This document shows positions 1 to 8,089 of a stretch of 39,689 nucleotides of DNA, in pieces (the stretch's first letter is position 1; each line of letters begins with the position of its first letter). This DNA comes from Bythopirellula sp. Its GTDB lineage: Bacteria; Planctomycetota; Planctomycetia; Pirellulales; Lacipirellulaceae. The notes beneath the pieces are model-generated. The model saw only the letters and a list, made by a program, of their open reading frames with translations, was not told where the DNA came from and did no database searches. The position numbers and the translations under genes were made by a program. The DNA lies in the NCBI GenBank assembly GCA_028285205.1, contig JANQQA010000091.1, positions 1 through 39,689 of the forward strand. Direction: 5' to 3'.

Positions 1-1
1 C

Positions 2-1558
2 GGCAACGGACTGTCACTCGAGGAAGTAAAAGCGGGCCACAAGAAGCGAAACTGGGTCCCCTTGTTTCGCGACGAGGAAGTGATCGAGTACCCGACCGAT
101 CAAACGACGATCACCAAGCGATACACCGAAGAGGCGATTCGATTTATTCGTGCCAACAAAGAGCAGCCCTTCTTCTTGTATTTGCCGCACACGATGGTGC
201 ATTTGCCGTTGGCGGTCTCCGAGGCATTTGATGGACGCACCGACAAGCTCATTTGGGACGCCATCGAAGAGGTGGATTGGTCGGTCGGACAAATCCTGCA
301 GACGCTTCGTGAGGAAGCCATCGATGAGCGAACTTTGGTCGTCTTCACCAGCGACAACGGGGCCGCCGTCGGTTCGTCGCTGCCGCTGCGGTCGCAAAAA
401 GGTAGCGTCTATGACGGTGGGATTCGCGAGCCCACGCTGATGCATTGGCCAGGCCAGATTCCTGCGGGAGAAACTTGCCATGAGGTTGCCGCCTCGATCG
501 ATCTGTTGCCGACGTTCGCCAAGTTGGCGGGTGCGACTCTGCCCGAGCGGCCAATCGACGGCAAGGACATCTGGCCGCTGATGTCGACCAAGGGTGCTAA
601 GAGCCCGCACAAGCACTACGTGCTGATGCACGGCGCTGGGACCGTGCGCGCTGGCAAGTGGAAGTTCTACCCCTGGTCGGAGGCGAAGGGAAAAGATCGC
701 GGCGCCAGACTCCCAAATCGCACACCAACGACCCATCCGGTGCAGCTTTACGACACGGTGGCCGATATCAGCGAGCGAAACAACGTCGCCCAGCAGCATC
801 CAGAAATCGTCAGCGAGTTGCAGCAGGCCTACGACGATCACCTCGCGAGTATCAAGAGCACACGACGCCCCACGGCCACCATGCAGCGGCCCGCCGGCGC
901 CGTGTCGCCGGTTGGTCCGAGGCGGCCGAACACCAGCGTCTTGTTCAACGGGCTACGGCTCAACGCCTGGACGCTCGAAGATCCGCAAGGCTGGGTCGTT
1001 GAAAACGATATGGTCCTCTCGTGTCGCATGAAGGAAATCGAACGCAAGGGAAAGAAACGCACCGCCGGCCGTGGCTACATCTGGACGAAAAAACAATTCG
1101 AGAACTTTGAACTGACGCTGCAGTACAAGCTGAGCGAGGCAGCCAACAGCGGCATCTTCTTTCGCACCGATCCTGACAATCCCGTTCAAGGCGGTTTTGA
1201 GATCCAACTGCTGGACGACGCGGGATATCTCAAGTCACACCCGGAGGCCGAACCTAATCAGCTCAACGGCTCTTTGTACGATTGCCAGGCACCTACCGCC
1301 GATGCTTCGCGACCACTCGGCGAGTGGAATGACTTAAAGCTGACCTGCGCGGGTGCTAGAATTCGTGTTGCATTGAACGACAGCGAGGTGCTCGATCTCG
1401 ACATCGACAATTGGGATACGCCGCGCGAGAATCCCGACGGCAGCCCCAACAAGTTCAAGTCGGCCTTGAAGTCCTTGCCGCGCGCCGGACACATCGGTCT
1501 GCAGAATCACGGTCAAAAAGTCTGGTTCCGCGACATCGTCGTCTTTGAACTTGATTAG
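2..1558 (+). CDS. Sulfatase (C-terminal part) fused to DUF1080 domain, 5' truncated by window edge
   Basis: The frame is open from the left edge, so the N-terminus and the formylglycine site lie outside; 518 residues are visible. Residues 1 to about 280 are the C-terminal half of an arylsulfatase: PFFLYLPHTMVH, VVFTSDNGAAVG, a GSVYDGGIREPTLMHWPG stretch and DLLPTFAKLAG. From about residue 310 a DUF1080 (3-keto-disaccharide hydrolase, PF06439) domain follows: SVLFNGLRLNAW, NSGIFFRT, GFEIQLLDDAGY, GEWNDLKLTC and the end VWFRDIVVFELD. Members of the two families hydrolyse sulfate esters and bind or cleave oligosaccharides, so the fusion probably acts on sulfated glycans outside the cytoplasm. 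It converges with the minus-strand gene at 1676. Domain calls are firm; the substrate is unknown. A copy of its last codons persists at 2813-2869. Confidence 0.93.
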   Translation, partial: GNGLSLEEVKAGHKKRNWVPLFRDEEVIEYPTDQTTITKRYTEEAIRFIRANKEQPFFLYLPHTMVHLPLAVSEAFDGRTDKLIWDAIEEVDWSVGQILQTLREEAIDERTLVVFTSDNGAAVGSSLPLRSQKGSVYDGGIREPTLMHWPGQIPAGETCHEVAASIDLLPTFAKLAGATLPERPIDGKDIWPLMSTKGAKSPHKHYVLMHGAGTVRAGKWKFYPWSEAKGKDRGARLPNRTPTTHPVQLYDTVADISERNNVAQQHPEIVSELQQAYDDHLASIKSTRRPTATMQRPAGAVSPVGPRRPNTSVLFNGLRLNAWTLEDPQGWVVENDMVLSCRMKEIERKGKKRTAGRGYIWTKKQFENFELTLQYKLSEAANSGIFFRTDPDNPVQGGFEIQLLDDAGYLKSHPEAEPNQLNGSLYDCQAPTADASRPLGEWNDLKLTCAGARIRVALNDSEVLDLDIDNWDTPRENPDGSPNKFKSALKSLPRAGHIGLQNHGQKVWFRDIVVFELD

Positions 1559-1622
1559 CAGAGTTCGATCGAACGGTCGGCGGTCTAATCGATGGCTGCG
1601 CATTCAAGGCCGGTGTGCCACG

Positions 1623-1637
1623 GGCTCTGCCAGAGCC
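1623..1637. terminator. Small hairpin between convergent genes
   Basis: GGCTCT and AGAGCC form a 6-bp stem with a 3-nt loop, 65 nt after the sulfatase-DUF1080 stop and 39 nt past the stop of the opposing gene. There is no T-run on either strand, so terminator function is only suggested by position. Confidence 0.3.
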
Positions 1638-1675
1638 AGCAATGGTTCTCGACACGGGCTGCGCTTTGGCGCTCC

Positions 1676-2233
1676 TCAGAACCTCCTCACAAACGCCGGG
1701 TAGAGCAGGCCGAATCCGACCAACACACCTGTCGATGGGCTGGGAACGATGTTGTAGCTGATATTGTCAATGTTGAATCCCGGCCCGGTCCCCGGAGACA
1801 ACTGAATCATCAGCGCGTCGAGGAAGCTCTGGGAGTCCTCCGATGCGATCGTAAAGAAGTCGGTCGCCGCACCGATTGTGCCCGTCTGCGTAAACACTGG
1901 GCTGTCGTTCAACATTCCGGTGATCGAATAAGTTGCTGCTCTATAGCCAAAATCAACCGACGTGAATTGGAACAGCTCGTTTGCATCACCAGTTAGTGCA
2001 ACGGATCCCACCTGACAGTTACAGAAGATGCTGGGGACTGGATTGCCAAAGACCTTGCCTACTTGCCACTCGCCTTCCACGGCTGTCACCGTAAATCCAT
2101 CTGCGGAATAAGAGCTGAAGCTGTCCAAGTTGCTCCCCGGCAGGTCCTCGAAGGTGAAAGTAGCTGCGAGAGTCGGCTTGCAAGCCAGCAGCAAGATCGC
2201 TGCCAGAGAGACTTTGGTGATGGTATGATTCAC
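1676..2233 (-). CDS. Secreted PEP-CTERM-like protein
   Basis: This is a 185-residue exported protein of unknown function. The start chosen is GTG at 2233, because AAAGGA lies 6 nt upstream of it; an in-frame GTG at 2248 has no such site. The N-terminus is a signal peptide (TKVSLAAILLLACKPTLAA). The body is a beta-rich TFTFEDLPGSNLDS-type domain of the kind common in PEP-CTERM proteins. The C-terminus, VPSPSTGVLVGFGLLY followed by PAFVRRF, has the proline motif, hydrophobic helix and basic end of a PEP-CTERM sorting signal, but with PSPS instead of PEPS. Such proteins are processed by an exosortase, which is not in this window. It may be surface-attached or released into the matrix. Confidence 0.8.
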   Translation of the reverse strand: MNHTITKVSLAAILLLACKPTLAATFTFEDLPGSNLDSFSSYSADGFTVTAVEGEWQVGKVFGNPVPSIFCNCQVGSVALTGDANELFQFTSVDFGYRAATYSITGMLNDSPVFTQTGTIGAATDFFTIASEDSQSFLDALMIQLSPGTGPGFNIDNISYNIVPSPSTGVLVGFGLLYPAFVRRF

Positions 2234-2685
2234 GAGTCGTCCTTTCACAGTGCGAAGACATTAGTTACCAGCGACCATTGCGATCGGCTGGAAACAGCCA
2301 TAGGGTGGAAGAGCTAGCAATTGTAACCGCCGCTATCTCCCGTGTCACTGAATTTCTGCTACTTTGCCAGCGAGGTGCAGGACGACAATCGTGTATCCAT
2401 CGAGCCGGGTCTCAATACAAGTGACAGCGTGAAAAATCCTGAGCTCAGCGTCACTCCGAGAATGGGGAGGGCATAGTTGCGGTGCAGACTGTAGACCGGC
2501 TCAGAAACTGGCCTTCCTGACTGAGGGCACCACAGGTGCGATCCGTTGGGTACATGCTTCGACGGAGCCCCTGCCAGAGTACATTCCTGGGCCAACATCC
2601 CTAGGCCTACTAGATTTAAGTGTGTTAGTCGTTCTCGGGGTGCGAATACGACGAGTGTAAACTTCGATGCGGACCACGGCGGGGC

Positions 2686-2769
2686 GTAGGATGGTGCCGC
2701 CAGGCCCATCGTTTCGATAGATTTCGCCATCTAGTCGATCGGCTGCCGCTTCGCTCTAGCCCATCCTAC
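2686..2769. repeat. 84-bp interval with GTAGGATGG inverted ends
   Basis: GTAGGATGG at 2686-2694 is matched by its exact reverse complement CCATCCTAC at 2761-2769. The minus strand reads GTAGGATGGGCTAGAGCGAA from the right end. From memory, GTAGGATGGGCT-type palindromic repeats are scattered in intergenic regions of many bacteria, so this may be a degenerate member. Family membership was not tested. Confidence 0.45.
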
Positions 2770-2812
2770 AAACTTGAAGTCGTTTCCGCGCGTCGAGCAC
2801 ATTGGCCTATAG

Positions 2813-2869
2813 AATCATGACCAACAAGTCTGGTTCCGCGACATCGTCGTGCGTGAACTTGATTGGTGG
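2813..2869 (+). pseudogene. Fossil C-terminal tail of a DUF1080 gene
   Basis: Reading in frame after a TAG at 2810-2812, the DNA encodes NHDQQVWFRDIVVRELDWW. This matches the last residues of the sulfatase-DUF1080 protein at the left edge, NHGQKVWFRDIVVFELD. At DNA level 2826-2850 is identical over 25 nt to 1518-1542. The stop codon is changed (TAG to TGG) and nothing upstream resembles the rest of the domain. It lies on the same strand as the parent, about 1.3 kb downstream. I infer the remnant of a duplicated or deleted paralogue. Confidence 0.75.
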
Positions 2870-2949
2870 AGTCTGGCGCAGCGGCCGCTGCGACCTCCGT
2901 CCGCCCGCAGCTGATCAGCAACAGGGCTTCGCCACGCTCGGCGCAAGAG

Positions 2950-4242
2950 TTACTGACTCGGCTTTTCGTTCGTACCGTACCTTTGATTGGTCCGATCGTA
3001 GATGGCGTTGACCTCCTTGCTCACGTCGAGGTTCTTTTCCACGATCCAATCGGAAGTGTACTTGGTAATGGTGCGGTCCACCGGCGGCGCAGCCTGTGGA
3101 GCTGGAGGCGGCCAAACATCCTCATTGATTGCCGCCATGCGGACGCGAATCTCGTCTTTTGTGACGTTCCAGACCATGTAATCTTCTGCGAGCGAAAGGG
3201 GCCCGTCGTACGTCGATCGTATGCCCGCCAGAATAGGCGGCGCGGTGTCGGGGTCGTTGAAGAAATGGTAAGCGATTGCCATGCGCGGCTTAATTCCGCT
3301 CATAACTTTACCGAATGCCTCGGGAGGCGTGTGTATTTGGGTGCCGACTTCCAGCGCGTTGGAAATGGAGAAGCCGAATTTCTCGATCATATTTGGTACG
3401 TCAATGAAGCACTCGTGGATGGCGACATCGGCGTTCTTTGCATATTTGTCAAACCACTGATTGGGGTACGTGTCGCCTCCAAAAACAAACTTCAGTCCGT
3501 TCCATTCAAGGCTGTAGCTAACCGAGCCATCAATCACATGGTTCGCGGGCCAGGAACGGATCGTGACGCCGTTCTCCTGATAGACTACCTGATTCTCGCC
3601 CTTGTAATCGAACTGCTCAACGATGACCTTGCCGCCCGATGCGGGGAGGCGACCGGCACGGCCCTCAATGTCCCAACTTAGCGCCTTTTGCCAGTGGTCA
3701 ATCGCATACTTCGTCCCCAATTCTGGACGGTCGCCGCTCGGCCCGTACACATACAGCGGCCCCTGTCGCCCCGCCACCCAGCCTCCAATGAAGTAGGCGG
3801 CGAAGTCGCCGAAGTGGTCGGTGTGCAAATGGCTGATGAAAATCTTGTTTAAGTAATCGTAAGGTATATGCATGCTGGCCACGCGCTCGGCGGAACCTGT
3901 GCCCGCGTCGAACAGGAACTTGTCGCCGTTGCCCAATTCGACGAGCCAGCATGACGCAGCTTGAGATGCTCGAGCGGTTGGCATCCCCGTGCCGCAAGCC
4001 ACTATTCGCATCTCTGCAGGACCAAGTTCCTCCGTTCCTGGAAAGTAGACGTTCGGGTCAGGAAGCTTTCCGACAGGCGTGATCGCATCGGCTTCGAGCT
4101 TACTCTCATCTTCCAGTTGTTGAGTTTGCGCCGCGCGGACGGCGCTTGGTCCCACTTGGGCGGCCCCGATGAGATAGCCGATCCCACAAGCGACACAGAC
4201 AGCAATCAACAGCGGCACGCCAACTTGCTTCGCGTTCGTCAT
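2950..4242 (-). CDS. MBL-fold metallo-hydrolase, GntH-like
   Basis: This 430-residue metallo-beta-lactamase-fold protein has an N-terminal membrane segment (VPLLIAVCVACGIGYLIGAA, about residues 9-28), so it is anchored or exported. The start is ATG 4242, with AGGTG six nt upstream; GTG 4251 lacks a site. Zinc ligands are visible in HLHTDH (about 138-143), FVFGGDT and the late YHFFND histidine. The wording ACGTGMPTARASQAASCWLVE, IPYDYLNKIFI, WPANHVIDGSVSYSLEWNG and PLSLAEDYMVWNVTKDEIRV resembles what I recall of the MBL-fold group annotated GntH (guanitoxin biosynthesis). No other guanitoxin gene is nearby, so the name should be read as subfamily similarity and not as pathway evidence. Its neighbour upstream is an Ntn hydrolase on the same strand, 236 nt away. 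Confidence 0.85.
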   Translation of the reverse strand: MTNAKQVGVPLLIAVCVACGIGYLIGAAQVGPSAVRAAQTQQLEDESKLEADAITPVGKLPDPNVYFPGTEELGPAEMRIVACGTGMPTARASQAASCWLVELGNGDKFLFDAGTGSAERVASMHIPYDYLNKIFISHLHTDHFGDFAAYFIGGWVAGRQGPLYVYGPSGDRPELGTKYAIDHWQKALSWDIEGRAGRLPASGGKVIVEQFDYKGENQVVYQENGVTIRSWPANHVIDGSVSYSLEWNGLKFVFGGDTYPNQWFDKYAKNADVAIHECFIDVPNMIEKFGFSISNALEVGTQIHTPPEAFGKVMSGIKPRMAIAYHFFNDPDTAPPILAGIRSTYDGPLSLAEDYMVWNVTKDEIRVRMAAINEDVWPPPAPQAAPPVDRTITKYTSDWIVEKNLDVSKEVNAIYDRTNQRYGTNEKPSQ

Positions 4243-4478
4243 CACAATCACCTGAATTGGTCTAAAGAAGAGAGTCTATGCGCGCCGTGTTAGCTAGCAG
4301 GCAGCGCTTCCCTCAATTTTAATTGAATTTTCGGCAGGTTGAAAGAACCGAAAGTCGCAAAGGCCGGGCTAACTTACTCAACTGCCGCAGTAGACCAACG
4401 AACGACAATGCTGCGTAACGACCTCAGTCGGGCAGCGCAATCCGAAGCTCCGACGCGACCTTGCTGGCCGCGGCCCGC

Positions 4479-5594
4479 CTATTCGCTGGGCGTCACATCC
4501 TCGATGTCCTGCTTCTTGTTGCTATCGAGCTCGACGTAAAGAAGTTGCTTTGACGCAGCGAAGTCGATCTTCTTCAGATCCACCTGACGGACGCGGCGGT
4601 TGTGCTGCGTGTGGTACTGAAGGATGAGGTTCTTCGTGTCGTACGCCGTCGTCCAGATCGTTGAACTCCGCATCCCCGTGGTCGTTTCGTCGCCGTCGCC
4701 TTCGGCAGCGCCCAGCGGCAGGTTGAAGTTGTCCAAGATGCGAAATACTTCGTACATCGTTTCCGACCCTGTGTCTGTCGGACGAGCCGTGGCGGTGAAT
4801 GCCACGGCACGCACAAACCGCGAGGGTGGTGTGAAATCGCCGGGCAAGCCGATCATTCCACTGCCACCGCCGAGCGGCGAGAAGTTCAACTCTTCAATCT
4901 TCTTGTCAGGCAGAGCCACTGGCGACAGGTTAAGGTAGTTCCTTAGGTTGGTGATGTGCCAGTCGTAATTGGGCGCGTTGGTGATGACACCGAGCGGGGC
5001 ATCGAAGATGACAACTTCTCCCTTTAAAAACTCGATCACGATCGCCGTGCCGCTCGGCTCGGTAACGATCAAGTGTGCAGGCGGGGCCATGCCCAGCGAG
5101 GGCGCGATCACCGGCGTAACACGAACCTCGGTGAGCGCCGTCCTTACCTCTTTCACGGTAGCACATGTCGACAACAAATAGGTGATGACATCGCCGGGGC
5201 CGATGGACTGGCTCGCCTTGGCGGGGTCGTATGCTTCATACTCAGCGAATCCTGGATGGTAGAACCCATTGACGCTGAGGCCGCGCTCGTTCATGCCGTC
5301 AACGATGAGACCCTCACCCATGGATGGCGCATCCAAACCGACGAACCCGTGCGTTGCTTCCCAGACTAGTCCGGTCTTTTGATCCGGTGTGTGGCCAGTG
5401 AACTCGTGTCCGCGCGGGACAATGACAATGCGAGAGTTCAGGTCGAACGTTCCCCACTCCATCGACCGTCCGAAGACTACGGCACCATCCTCAGATTTGA
5501 GGGTAATGCCTGTGCAGGCCAAGACTTGCGATTGAATAATCAAGAGAACCGCGAGGCACGCAAACGATCTCGTTGCAATTTGATGACGATACAT
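4479..5594 (-). CDS. Choloylglycine hydrolase / penicillin V acylase family Ntn hydrolase
   Basis: This is a 371-residue exported amidase-like protein. The start is ATG 5594, with AGGAAA upstream; the open frame extends further 5' without good reason. Residues 1-26 are a signal peptide ending VLA, so cleavage would expose Cys27, the N-terminal nucleophile of this family. CTGITL is followed 16 residues later by the Arg of GRSMEW; the position usually held by Asp is Glu46. ITNAPNYDWHITNLRNYL matches the Asn-containing block of Gram-negative members. The family hydrolyses amide bonds in conjugated bile salts, penicillin V or acyl-homoserine lactones; for a planctomycete a signal or N-acyl amide is more plausible than bile salt (inference). 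The protein ends IEDVTPSE; a copy of that end occurs at 8890-8922. It is divergent from the sulfatase at 5977. Confidence 0.9.
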   Translation of the reverse strand: MYRHQIATRSFACLAVLLIIQSQVLACTGITLKSEDGAVVFGRSMEWGTFDLNSRIVIVPRGHEFTGHTPDQKTGLVWEATHGFVGLDAPSMGEGLIVDGMNERGLSVNGFYHPGFAEYEAYDPAKASQSIGPGDVITYLLSTCATVKEVRTALTEVRVTPVIAPSLGMAPPAHLIVTEPSGTAIVIEFLKGEVVIFDAPLGVITNAPNYDWHITNLRNYLNLSPVALPDKKIEELNFSPLGGGSGMIGLPGDFTPPSRFVRAVAFTATARPTDTGSETMYEVFRILDNFNLPLGAAEGDGDETTTGMRSSTIWTTAYDTKNLILQYHTQHNRRVRQVDLKKIDFAASKQLLYVELDSNKKQDIEDVTPSE

Positions 5595-5976
5595 CGGTGA
5601 GTTTCCTGAAGTGCGATTGTTGGTAGGTTTCAAAATGTCCGGGTTTGAATGTTGTGTCCGCATTATCTCTTTGGTTCCAAGGCGCGGCAAGGCAAGTGGG
5701 GTTTTGCGCTACTGGGCGGTGCCCGATTTCAGTGCCGATCGGCGTCAGTGCTGCAATCGATGGGCTGCCGCTAGCCCGTCCCTCACACTGGGTGACTTCT
5801 TGTGTGAATGGGCACTTGTCGCGTCTGCGCATGCGCAGCATTCCAATATACCGCCAGCTATACTATTCGTTTGACCTTGCCTCAGGTACTCAAGCAAGCC
5901 TTGCCGAGGAAACCCTATCGGGTGTTACGTTTGGGCCCTTGCAGCGAGTTCCTTTTCTTTCTGACGGAACAAGTCC
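5595..5976. promoter_or_regulatory. Divergent promoter interval with hairpin
   Basis: This 382-bp interval separates the divergent Ntn-hydrolase and sulfatase genes and should hold both promoters. The one clear structure is an 8-bp stem (GATGGGCT / AGCCCGTC, one G-T pair) around a GCCGCT loop at about 5758-5779. No convincing promoter hexamers or additional gene were seen. Confidence 0.4.
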
Positions 5977-7713
5977 ATGACAAGACCCACATTAGGATTC
6001 TCACACTGTTGTGCCCTCGTCATTTCAGCCAGTTTTACATGGGCGCAGGCACCTGGGGAAAAAATTGTCCACGACGCAGAGTACTACATACTCGAAGCGC
6101 AGAATGGCCAAACATGGGCCGTTGAAGACTCCGCGCTCGATCAGAAGCTCGCAGAACTGCGAGCGAAGTACGGTACGCCCCCGAACATCGTTCATTTCAT
6201 GTGGGATGACCAGCCTTTTGGGGCCGTCGGCATTCCGGCTATGCAGAGAATCCGTGGCTACGAGACACCGAATCTAAACCAGATGGCAGCAGAAGGGATG
6301 CTGTTCACACGTATGTACACCGAGCCAAGTTGCACGCCGAGTCGGGCCGCTTGTTTGACGGGGCAGCATCCGATTCGGAATGGAATGTACGCGGTTGGGT
6401 TCCCAGTGGAATACCATGGCATGTCCTCAGCGTCCGTGACGATCGCGGAAGTCCTTTCGCAGGCAGGTTACTCTACCGGTCTCTTTGGCAAAACTCACTT
6501 GGGAGATATCGAGCAGAGTTATCCCCACAACCAAGGTTTCGACGAGGCATTCTTTGCCGTCTACAACCAGGCGGTGAGCCTATGGAATGTGGAGGGCGAG
6601 GCCGCCAACGCGGTTGTTGGACTCAAAGATGAACTACTGGCCGAAAGCCGCTACAAGCTTGATAAGACCTTCATTCAAAAGGGGTATGTGTTCTACTTGG
6701 AAGGAAAGAAAGGTGAACAAGCGACGGAATGGGGTGACACAACAAACCAGAGTTACAAGAGGTTCGATGGAGAAGCACAACAGCGCGCTCTAAACTTTAT
6801 GTCGCGGCAAGCGAAGGCGAACAAGCCGTTCTACGTCGCGTGGTGGCCGTTGATGACGAGCTTCATTCCCGATCCGCAAAAGACAACGTTGCAACGCGGG
6901 CATATCGGTGAAGCGTACCACAAGAACCTTGATCCAGCGGCTGGCCGGCTGATGCAGACGTTGCGTGAGCTAGGGATCGCCGAGAACACACTCATTGTCG
7001 CCATGGCTGATAATGGTCCAATGACTCATAACCCGCCACCAGGTGCAGGCCTGGGAGAAGGCCCGTTCCGAGGCGGCAAGGGCGACTTTCTTGAAGGCGG
7101 CGTGCGGGTGTGCGCCCAAGCGTGGTGGCCCGGTGTCATTGAGCCTGGGCAAGTTGTTGGCGACATTATCCACGAAACGGATCTGTTCACCACCTTTGCT
7201 CGCCTCGGCGGCGCGACGCAACACGTTCCGACCGACCGAGTCATCGACGGCATCGACCAAACGTCGCTACTGCTAAACGGAGAAGGCCACAGCCGCCGTG
7301 ACTATGTATTTCTTTACTCGGGCCCCAAACTCGGAGCCACAGTCAAAGAACATTACAAGATGCATTGGATTTCTTCTGACCCCTTGCAGGCCGCTAGCGG
7401 CTTGACTGCCGTGTTCGATCTGCTCAACGACCATCGCGAGGTTAGCCCCGTGATCGTGGGAGGGTTCCACTTCAAAGAGCCATTCAGGCGAATGCGTGCG
7501 CGGCACGAACTGTGGAAGAAAAAGTACCCAAACCAGCCTGCGGCACGGGGACCAGCCTACACCGGAATCGCGAACGCCCGGCCGGAAACAACAGCGCTGT
7601 CGCAGCCACCTGCGGCTCTCAAGCGACTGCCGTTCGATCCGTTGGAGTTCGTCGAACGACTCGATGAACTGCCATTCGACCCCGCTAGCGAGCCGGGTAT
7701 TGGTGAAAGGTGA
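5977..7713 (+). CDS. Exported arylsulfatase
   Basis: This 578-residue sulfatase has a signal peptide (about 1-25, ending TWAQA). The metal-binding WDDQ is at 76-79 and the formylglycine motif C-T-P-S-R at 119-123, inside MYTEPSCTPSRAACLTGQHP. It also has FGKTHLGD, VAMADNGPMTHN and GGVRVCAQAWWPG. Cys119 would be converted to formylglycine for sulfate-ester hydrolysis. Between the signal peptide and the usual PNIVHFMWDD strand there is an extra segment of about 40 residues, EYYILEAQNGQTWAVEDSAL and following, not typical of short sulfatases. The C-terminal 60 residues are Pro-rich and poorly conserved-looking. The start ATG 5977 has only a weak ribosome site. The substrate cannot be read from sequence; carbohydrate sulfate is the usual planctomycete case. 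Confidence 0.95.
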   Translation: MTRPTLGFSHCCALVISASFTWAQAPGEKIVHDAEYYILEAQNGQTWAVEDSALDQKLAELRAKYGTPPNIVHFMWDDQPFGAVGIPAMQRIRGYETPNLNQMAAEGMLFTRMYTEPSCTPSRAACLTGQHPIRNGMYAVGFPVEYHGMSSASVTIAEVLSQAGYSTGLFGKTHLGDIEQSYPHNQGFDEAFFAVYNQAVSLWNVEGEAANAVVGLKDELLAESRYKLDKTFIQKGYVFYLEGKKGEQATEWGDTTNQSYKRFDGEAQQRALNFMSRQAKANKPFYVAWWPLMTSFIPDPQKTTLQRGHIGEAYHKNLDPAAGRLMQTLRELGIAENTLIVAMADNGPMTHNPPPGAGLGEGPFRGGKGDFLEGGVRVCAQAWWPGVIEPGQVVGDIIHETDLFTTFARLGGATQHVPTDRVIDGIDQTSLLLNGEGHSRRDYVFLYSGPKLGATVKEHYKMHWISSDPLQAASGLTAVFDLLNDHREVSPVIVGGFHFKEPFRRMRARHELWKKKYPNQPAARGPAYTGIANARPETTALSQPPAALKRLPFDPLEFVERLDELPFDPASEPGIGER

Positions 7714-7900
7714 GTCAACTAAGCACACTCTGCCTTGATCACACCCGCACCTGGGGGCAGATTACCCAACAAATATCGATTGGAAGGATTTGGAACACCA
7801 GATGCTTAATGCCGTCTGCAATACGCGACCCAATGCCACACGAATTGTGAAGCGGCCAGGCAACGGGTCGAGAGACCGACATGCGTACCTCGGCACGAGG

Positions 7901-7922
7901 AAAAAGCAGTGGCAAAGCCACT
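7901..7922 (-). terminator. Possible minus-strand intrinsic terminator
   Basis: On the minus strand a 6-bp stem (AGTGGC / GCCACT, TTT loop) is followed by GC and TTTTT. No intact minus-strand gene lies directly upstream. The nearest minus-strand coding sign is the fossil tail at 8890, so this may serve a lost gene. Confidence 0.35.
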
Positions 7923-8061
7923 AAAATCTTCGACATTTGAGCAACGATTCCTACTGAAAATCGCTTGCTTTTGGCCACGGGCTTCGGTTACTTTGAAAGT
8001 AGGGAGAAGAGATTAGAGCAATTGCCAGCAACCACCGCTACGGGTTTCACAGTAACTCGTA

Positions 8062-8077
8062 GTCTGAGTTCAGACTC
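8062..8077. promoter_or_regulatory. CTGAGT-TCAG-ACTCAG hairpin or operator
   Basis: A perfect 6-bp inverted repeat with a 4-nt loop ends just before the AGGAGG ribosome site of the small ORF at 8090. It could bind a regulator or mask the ribosome site; only position and symmetry support this. Confidence 0.35.
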
Positions 8078-8089
8078 AGGAGGTTTGCT

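Larger units (their letters stand above)
2234..2949. other. Gene-poor interval with repeat and fossil gene tail
   Basis: This 716-bp interval separates the PEP-CTERM-like gene from the end of the MBL-fold hydrolase gene. I see no convincing gene. A 124-codon open frame on the minus strand (2359-2730) has no recognisable domain, and its start lies inside an inverted-repeat element. The interval does hold that element (2686-2769) and a fragment of a DUF1080 gene end (2813-2869), so it looks like a site of past rearrangement. Confidence 0.6.
7714..8089. other. Intergenic interval before the coupled small ORF
   Basis: About 376 bp without a gene. It contains AGTGGC-AAA-GCCACT (7908-7922), which on the minus strand is followed by TTTTT, and CTGAGT-TCAG-ACTCAG (8062-8077) just upstream of the small ORF. 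The second could be an operator or a 5'-leader hairpin. Confidence 0.4.

Noticed and set aside
2359..2730. Possible 123-residue minus-strand gene
   Set aside because: No domain, no ribosome site, and its start lies inside the inverted-repeat element.
2950..4242. Guanitoxin biosynthesis locus
   Set aside because: Only an MBL-fold protein of that similarity group is present; no other pathway enzyme is nearby.
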